Assembly: GCA_024449915.1 (NCBI GenBank)
Contig: JAMZAV010001738.1
Coordinates: forward strand, 1 to 64,000
Origin: Sweltsa coloradensis
Taxonomy: Eukaryota > Arthropoda > Insecta > Plecoptera > Chloroperlidae
Direction: 5' to 3'
Length of the DNA stretch: 64,000 bases
Part shown: one piece after another, positions 56,621-64,000 of the stretch
Layout: the number at the start of each line of letters is the position of its first letter
How positions within the stretch are numbered: position 1 is the first letter of the stretch
Translations under genes and position numbers: made by a program
Notes under the pieces: generated by a model
The model's input: only the letters and a program-made list of their open reading frames with translations
What the model was told of the DNA's origin: nothing
Databases searched by the model: none

Positions 56621-58472
56621 TGTAACGCTCACACCCGGCACCTGGCTTTAGTCAGGCTTCACCAGTCACAGCCTTCGAGCTTGACGACCAAACGAGACGC
56701 ATCCCGGGTAGTGATGCGGCAACCGCAGAGGAAGCCATTTAGAGTGTAAGCTAGGATATAATATGTCTAAGCCCAAACTATGAACTCAAGTTTAAACTGA
56801 ACTTCTTCCTTTCTTTTCCTCAATGCGTAAATTATTGTTAAGCTTGCAAAAGTTTGGTGATACCGGGCTAAAAGAACGTGACTTTAGTTTTCCATGGGGT
56901 AATTCATGTATTTGTGTACGATTGTATTAGTCGACGAGCACAGTTGAGCATAAGACTAAGCTTGTAGACAATAAGTCTGATTGCAAAATGATTAAAGCCA
57001 GGTGGCATATGTAATCTTGGAAGTGTAGTTTCATAAATGCTTTTACGCGGTTTTGTTTGCGCTATAATGCGCCTGATTAAAAACATTCATCTTCGGAGTT
57101 ATTTAAAAAATATAATCTAATAAAAAAAATATATATAAATCATATATGCATAGATTTAAAAACCTTCTGTAGTAAAGTATAACGTAATATTTTAGACACG
57201 TTGTTTTTACGATTGCAGGACAAGATATGTGGACCGTGTGGCTGGAGGTCGCATCTTAAGTATCTGCCCTCTCACTCAATCATACACACCACACCACAGT
57301 CGTATCTCATCACCGAGAGCTCTGACTGCGACTGAACCCCGGCCTTGTTAGGGAGGGCGCGAATAGGAAACCTCCCCTACCCCCTAATCCGCCATTAGCA
57401 ACGAGCCTCCTGTCTGGCTCAGAGCGTCGGCCACTCTACTTCAGCCCTGGGGCTTTGCTTTCAAGTCGACCCAAGTAGGAGCTCGGAGACTGTAAATACC
57501 TCATCATGGGGGGTAAGAGTGACGAGACAGAAAGACACACTAGGAATAACCCAACATCGAGGACGCCTCGTGGGGCAGAAGTTGATAAATACCGAGGAAT
57601 GATTAGGCTCCAGACTTGAAGCCGTCCGCTGTGGAGCGCACGTTAAGAGGACGCGGGTTCGAATCCCGCATAAGAAATGTTATCTTTGTCATCACCCTCA
57701 TATTATATCCATCATGTATTCGTGCGGTCAAATATAAGAAGAATAGAACATAAGTAAACCAATAAGTGAGCTGATCAAATCCAGCGAACAAAATGACGCC
57801 AAAGCAACAAAGACAAACACCAATTAAAAAAGCCAATAACTGTAACCGATACTCGGGTACACTCCACCCCCTCCTACCCCCCCTCCCGACGCTTGGACGT
57901 TCAGGATTGATTGTCATGTGTCAATCACGGACGTCGCCCCCCCCCTCCCTCTTTTAGGCGCCCGTCAACCTCTAATAAGAGTGTTCTATTTCGGGCCTCG
58001 TCTACAGAGGAGGCGATAACGATGTCAAAGAGGGTGGAATGAAAAGACATGCCATTCCGGCTGACAAATAACAGAGCGCGGTGGAGAAGGCGGTGGGATA
58101 TCTTCTGTCTTCACCACCGCTAGAAAAACAGAAAACAACAACAACCTTGTTTGTTGGCTGCCGACGGAGACGCAAGGGCTCGCGGGAAATTAATCTGGAC
58201 TCGGCTTCTATCTGTCAAATAGTTACAACTCAACATGGCACTGGTATGACACATAACAAATACATCTTGCAAAACAATACTAACATATCTTTGAAAGACG
58301 GTTAATATTTTAAAGAAGGTCATGTTTAGATGAAATACGAAACTGGACGAATGGCACAAATTTCTACCGACTTCTATAATGAATGCGATAGTTAAAATTG
58401 ACAATTTCATAGTCATGAAGTGTACTTTAAAAATATAAATTGTTGAATTATAAAAACCGGCCGGATAAATTA
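56621..58472. other. non-coding DNA; upstream Limpet exons not found
   Basis: Contains a diverged SINE-2 copy near 57610-57720 with the B-box GCGGGTTCGAATCCCGC at 57653, and a C-run at 57938-57945. I searched for LIM or PET coding on the minus strand and saw none. Confidence 0.5.
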
Positions 58473-58473
58473 T

Positions 58474-59256
58474 TGGATGAGCGTAGCGAGCGAAGCGAAG
58501 ATTCCATTTCACTACACTGGAGAAAAAAATCCGGAATGTTTTTTTTTCTTTTTTTTTTTTTTTTTGTATTTTTGTGTGTTTGTTAACACGATTCCGGCTA
58601 AAACCGATACTTCCGATTCGGATGAAATTTTATGGAGGCCTTCGAAATCTCTGAACTTAGAACTGCCACGGTTTTTGAGCGCAATCGGTGAAAATTTTTC
58701 TTATAAAAAACGCAATTTTAACGATTTTTTCGATTTTTAAAAAATTCTTCGACTTATAACACTTACATGCTTTATCCGATTGTAATGATTTTTTAATAGA
58801 ACCTTAATTTTTATGAATTAAGATATTCGTGTGAAATTTGAGCGTAATCGAAAATTTTTCTCATGAAAATCGAAATTTTTACGGGTTTTTTTCTTTTTAA
58901 AAACAATTCTTTGAAATATAACACCTACATGCTTTATCCTATTGTAATGATTTTTTTATAGAACCTTAATTTTCGTGAATTAATGTACTCGTGGTAAAAT
59001 TTGAGCGCAATCGAATAATTATTTCTTATGAAAATTGCAATTTTACGATTTTTTTCTTTTTTTAAAATTACGTAAAAATTACGATTTATTAAAAAATATA
59101 AGTAATTTTTAATTTAATTTAATTAATTTAAAAAAAATCTTCGACTAAGTAATGATTTTTTCACAGAAACAACAGAAAAACCGCGTAACACAATGCAGCT
59201 CAATGCACCAATTACGCTCATCCCAACAACGCGGCGGGACTTAAGCGTTTTCCTAG
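58474..59256 (+). mobile_element. Helentron-like non-autonomous element, subfamily A (longest copy)
   Basis: TTGGATGAGCG at 58473-58483 with an extended AGCGA subterminal run, the internal inverse ACGCTCATCCCAA at about 59214-59226, hairpin AACGC/GCGTT, terminus CTAG at 59253-59256, then T. Collinear with 5582-6325, including the ACTACACTGGAGAAAAAAAT segment. 783 bp, no ORF. Confidence 0.75.
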
Positions 59257-60000
59257 TTGTAGCCAACGGTTAAACCCTCAGCAGATTTCTTACGTCACCG
59301 ACCCAGCAGATGATAGAAGGGGTGACTGAGGTGCGATAGTCGAGTTGGGAGGGAAGCCTTATTATTCTGATGGTTTCATATTACATTTTACAAAAAACAA
59401 TTGTACCCAGCGTTAGATAGTAAACCTCTGTTTAAACACGAGTTAAATCGCTAAGACGCGTCAGCAGGGATGGTACGAGGTCGCCGAAGTAGCGAACGTT
59501 TCGACCGACAGAGCACCGACCCCGCACAAGTTCAGCAACCCGGAGAGAACGAAGGAAGCCAAGTTTTCGTTTTGTTATTTCTTTAACAAGATCTGTAGCT
59601 CGGGAATTTCGTCAGGGATGTTTTTATAGGAGACAAGCTCGAGCCTGAAAGACAAGACTGCTCTATATTGTGTGTAAGACCCCACGTATAGGGGACGCGT
59701 ACCGTTTAGAAGCTTCTTGGAAGGGACTGTGGCGCTGTAGAAGCAAATAGCAGAATGTGAGTATACTGATAGTCTGATAGATCTCTCTTAAAGCGTCGAC
59801 CTAAGTTAAATGTATTTCATACGCGCTTACAAAACGTTCATTGTCTTGCCGAGGTGTAGCCACCTTCTATCCGGCCCACTGCCTCCTAGACGTGCTTCTA
59901 ACGCGTGGCTCTCTTAGAGTAGCATCTAGGTCCAGCCCTCGGACGAGAGCATCTATAGCCCAGTGCCTCCTTGATGCTTCTCGTGTCTCCTCGTTTAGCC
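59257..60000. other. non-coding DNA
   Basis: No gene recognised. CCAGCCCTCGGA and GCCTCCT words near 59870-59980 belong to the mosaic repeat that follows. Confidence 0.5.
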
Positions 60001-60780
60001 ACGAGTATCATCTAGGAGGCAGTGCTCTAGCCCTTCATTCAGTAGTGACGACGTCGACTTCTATTACCTTCTCCGGACGCGACGCTCACAATAACGAGCG
60101 AGTCGCATTCACGGCCTTTAGATGCTACTATAGTATTCGTGACACAGAGCTAGGAGCAACATTCATAGTTTGTCTCATCTTAACATGAGCCCGGCGTTTT
60201 GTGGGTTCAAAGAGCGCAGGCAGTGGTGGTCGCATTGTAAACGTGTCACAGTTTGACAGCTGAAGTGGACTCCGCAGAGCAGTAAAGTAAGTCACGTCCA
60301 GTGCACCTTGGCCCTATATCCTGTATGGGGATGATATTGATGGAGCGAGGTGTAATTGAAACGTTGATCTTGCGCGGCATTATAGTAATGAAGGCGCAGC
60401 AAGAAGAGTAAACCATTAAACCTAAGCCTACATACAAGTGGTTTTCTGTACTCGGGAGCTTGCAACCAAGTTGCATCGGATGTGATTGAACTTTGTTCGG
60501 AAAGGACCATCCTTCCCGTCAAATTAGGACGGGTTTACAACCTTTCATAATAGAGCAGGTGACATCCTAGTTTCTTTGAACCCTGAAACGCCGGGCTCAG
60601 GTTAAGATGAGACAAACAGTAGGAGGCAGTGGCCCAGCCCTCGGATGTAAGCTCTGTTCTACCATGTCACAAGTTACAATCAATGTGAGTGACGTGGACG
60701 TCTATAACCTTCTTTCGAGACGCGGCGCTCACAATAACGAGCGAGTCGCATTCACGGCCTCCTGTATAATATATGCCTCG
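60001..60780. repeat. mosaic repeat: direct copies flanking an inverted pair
   Basis: GACGCTCACAATAACGAGCG plus AGTCGCATTCACGGCC occurs at 60080-60117 and again at 60724-60760, preceded in both by TAGGAGGCAGTG. Between them GTTTGTCTCATCTTAAC and GAGCCCGGCGTTT (60168-60200) recur inverted at 60580-60617. The nested symmetry suggests a composite non-autonomous element or repeated rearrangement. Confidence 0.75.
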
Positions 60781-63159
60781 TGTCAGCCGGATGAAAGTCA
60801 TTCCGCATAGTGGAAGCGATTCATTGCGTGAGAGAGGGGTGGAACTCCCCCAAGGTCACGCGCCGCGGGGCAAGGTCACCAATCTGATTGAGCCAACCCC
60901 CCCCCCTCCCTCTCCTCCCTCGCTCGGCGAGAACAGCCAGCACTTTCCCCTCCAAACACAAGGCAATCTCATACATGATTAAATGAAGCAACGATTACTG
61001 TATAAAACGATATTTTAACGGCATGTCAACAGTCAACACAAATAATAATAAATGGCGGATCGCCCGCTCCCTTGCAGATAACTTCAAATAACAAAGGATG
61101 CCTAGTTATATTTGGGCCGGTCAGAGGACCGACCGCATTCTGAATCTACTTGTTCTCGCTGGCCAGCTGCAAATACTCAAGTTTTGCTATCTTTCATTAT
61201 TTTATTCCGGGATATGACAAGTCATAGTTAAGCTTGATTATCAATATTTTTGCCATCCAGCCAGAAACAATCCGCACGAAAATAGTAGTTTTTTTTATAA
61301 TTCATCATAATATTTAAAATCAATTTCGGTTACTGTTTACCACTGTTAATTTTCAGAAATGTGGGAAAAGTTTTTGCAGAGTAACGTACAATGGCCAAGC
61401 AAACAGGAATTTGTTTAAAAGGAATGCCCCATAATATCTTCATAACTATTTTTTTGTACTTATTATTTGTTTCATAAATAACTATTTAAAATAAGTATTT
61501 GTTTCTTAACTTGGCCATTTCCTGTACACCTGAAAGGGTATTCTGTAACGAATTACGCTTTGAAACAAAAAATAAGTTTATGGAAATAAAAAAGGTGAAC
61601 TGATAACTGAACTATCGAAGACCAAAATGCTCATGTGCATTATATTTTATATGGGTAGCTATTTAAATCCCAAAACCATCAATGATCGGTGGTAGAGCAA
61701 AGCAGATGGCAACCTCCAGTAACAAAAACACATAATAACACGAAATACTCAAGCCCGCACTGCAAATCAGTCTTGTAATCGAGTTTCTTACGTGATGTTG
61801 GATCTCGAGTGCTTTGTGAATGAATCGATTGAAAACTATTTGTCCCGCGTGTCGGCTCATTGAGCAGCTAAGCCAGTCCACCGTGACCACCCAGCGTAGG
61901 TGCTAGGCCTGGTGAACCATGAAGCAGACACATTCCTGGACTACGACACTAGAAGTAGTGAGTCTCTCTCTCTCACTCATAGAATAGTTTAAGTTAGTGT
62001 AGAAATATGCCCTCACAGAAGATTTGACATTCAAAACATAATCTCAAATGTGTATAATAAGGATTATGATAAAATTGAATGATAGAACATGTATTTTGTG
62101 AAAAATTGTCATATTGTATTCATTTGTATGTTTATTAAGCTGGTTAGATGTAAGAAAATGCCCCATGGCCTTAATCTTGCCAGCAAAAATAAAACTTCAA
62201 TCAATCAATCAATCAATCCTTCTCTCTGTCCTCTTAGATTCTCAAGAAAACATCAATAACAGCACAGAACAGTGCGCAACAACGTCCTCTTCGACAAGGA
62301 TAGGCAACGTGTTGTTTACTGGTCACCTGTCCTTATGAATGAATATTATTCAAACATAAAATAATATTTGTTCATCCTTCGAAAACAAATTTTAGGTAGG
62401 TAGTGTAAAAGAAGCTACTTAGCAAAGCCAACTGACATAAATATGCTTAAACTTTCGCAAATTACTTGGAAACTAAAATGAAGGCTTCTAGTAATGATAT
62501 TCAAAAATATGTTTAAAAGAAGGAGAAAAATAATGTTTTTAAGATTTTGGAAATAATCCAAAGACCAAAAAGGAATTTGTTTTATACATTTCTGTTTTGG
62601 CCATAGCTAACGAAACTATCCTTGCTTGACAACCTCTCAAAGCTTCGTGCCAATTTTAGGTTTCTGGGTACAGGGGACAAGGGCCAACATTGCCAAGAAG
62701 CTCCAAGCAATAAATTAAAGAAAGCTTGTACAGTGCATGACCCCGGCATTAATAATAAATATTGGTTTCCAAATGGAGTAAAAATAAAGTGCACGGAAAA
62801 AAGATTTATTTTTAAAATACTACAAGCTTCGAACACATATTCCTTTCAACAACACGTCGCGCGCTCAGAAAATAATACATTGAAGTGGATTCGAAGCTTC
62901 CCCCTCATGAATCCCTCGCTAGACAAGAGAGAGAGAGATAGAGTGAGAGAGGGGGGCGACTCTCCGGTGAACTCTCGCGTGACCGACGAACAAAGAGGTT
63001 GCCAAAGAAAGAACAATAGATCCAAAGAACTTAGCCGCTCGGATATCCCGCTCACTGCCTTCTTGTTTCTTGTGTTCGTCTCGTCTTTGACTTCGGGGGG
63101 AATCCCGATGTCGCCTAGTCTAGAAGGCGGTGGGTGAGAGGAATCAAGCCCGGTGCACA
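60781..63159. other. non-coding DNA
   Basis: A retroposon tail with CAATCAATCAATCAATC lies at 62197-62218 after a GCCTTAATCTTGCC segment, like that at 13910. A (GA)n patch lies at 62928-62950. Open frames at 62582-63211 on both strands lack any recognisable domain. No gene is called. Confidence 0.5.
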
Positions 63160-63306
63160 TATACTCAAACCGTGTCTTACTTGGCCCAGTACCTGAGCGA
63201 GACCCTTTCATTTCCTAGGGATTATCCATTGACCGCAAGCCGGAGAGAATGTAATTAAAAGAAGGGTCGCTCAGGTACTGGACCAAGTAAGACACGGTTT
63301 GAGTAT
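63160..63306. repeat. inverted repeat, arms about 47 bp
   Basis: TATACTCAAACCGTGTCTTA to GCGAGACCCTT (63160-63207) is repeated inverted as AAGGGTCGCTC to GACACGGTTTGAGTATA (63262-63306), with a 54-bp loop. From 63307 to the end nothing is recognised. Confidence 0.85.
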
Positions 63307-64000
63307 ACATTCCAAGTTGAGGTTTCCAACGGAACGGGGAAACTTCTTTATCGACTCTGGTCAATACCAATGTATTCCATTTGATGCATCCAAGCCTGTC
63401 TTTGCGCAATGAATGGTTTTGGAATAGATTTGGGTGAATTCAATTTCTCATGCTTGGTTTGGATGCAGTCAATAGGCGGAGTGATTTGACGCATTTATAG
63501 TGCGTAAAATATACAAATGTATCTTGAGATAAACTATTTTAAGATGTTAATACTTATTGGAATGTGCGGCCAATACGTTAACAAGTTCCTAGTAATAGTT
63601 TTCTAAGTTTGATCGGAAGCTTGGGAAACGTCCCTAGTTGAGTGCTAGGTCGGCTCTAAGGTCAAAGTTGCACGTACTATAGAATATAGATTAAATGTTA
63701 ACACTTCCAGGTGTTAAAAGCGGATTTAAATCCAGAACGGACGAAGCCCACATGAGGAAGAGTGAGTGTGGACGAGACAGATATAATCCAATAGTTAAAT
63801 ATAAATATAATGTAGGGCAAGCAGTGTATAAATCATCGAGCTGTCAAATAAATATAGGCCAATCTTTACGAGGCCCCCGGCGCTGGAAGATATGGGGGGG
63901 GGGGGCAAACACATCACGGCTGAGTATTCCTGGATGAAACACGATCAACGTCTCAAAACATCCGTGATACAGGAGGCGTCGATATCGTGCCCTGCAGGGA

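Noticed and set aside
62582..63211. Overlapping 121- and 171-codon frames
   Set aside because: No domain, no compositional support, and the region includes GA repeats and an inverted repeat.
56111..64000. Search for PET domain or further LIM exons of Limpet on the minus strand
   Set aside because: No frame with paired C-x2-C or PET-like sequence and splice sites was found.

Overview
The window looks like arthropod nuclear DNA, most likely from a crustacean. It has a divergent ionotropic chemoreceptor of arthropod type, a gene whose protein sequence closely matches arthropod Limpet (the FHL-type LIM protein), spliceosomal introns, many tRNA-derived SINEs, LINE, LTR and hAT remnants, and very dense simple repeats. 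Most of the 64 kb is non-coding and repetitive. The species call is inference.

Layout. 1-1568 is a satellite of about 306 bp per unit, followed by a 490-bp palindrome (1570-2060). From 2.5 to 8.5 kb there are (GT)n tracts, two inverted copies of a TTAA-flanked MITE, a SINE, and the first members of a Helentron-like family. An intact, intronless ionotropic receptor lies on the minus strand at 8673-10493. From 11.6 to 16.6 kb there is a segmental tandem duplication in which one copy carries a TTAA MITE and the other is the empty site, a second tandem duplication, another Helentron-like element, and a broken hAT transposase.

From 16.6 kb to at least 56.1 kb the window is the 3' part of the Limpet (Lmpt) gene on the minus strand. 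Five exons are resolved to the base (56110-55910, 55168-54994, 22882-22713, 21127-20941, 18576-18419), with matching intron phases 0, 1, 0, 1. Together they encode the last 296 residues: one partial and four complete LIM domains. The second visible intron is 32.1 kb and is full of SINEs, foldback elements and minisatellites. It also holds a good candidate alternative first exon (44353-44134, minus) whose donor phase fits the next Limpet exon, so a short isoform from an internal promoter is likely. The 5' end of the long form is beyond or unseen in 56.1-64 kb.

The most interesting signals are: (1) Helentron-like elements whose 5' terminal repeat and internal 3' copy co-vary between subfamilies, always sitting between T and T; (2) a paralogous empty site that demonstrates TTAA insertion of a MITE; (3) tandem repeats abutting four Limpet splice junctions, including a tandemly triplicated splice donor whose second copy is in frame; (4) a degraded Ty3/gypsy-like element that starts at the edge of a Limpet splice donor and fills most of that intron; (5) the alternative Limpet first exon. 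No bacterial-type system, CRISPR array or new multigene system is present.
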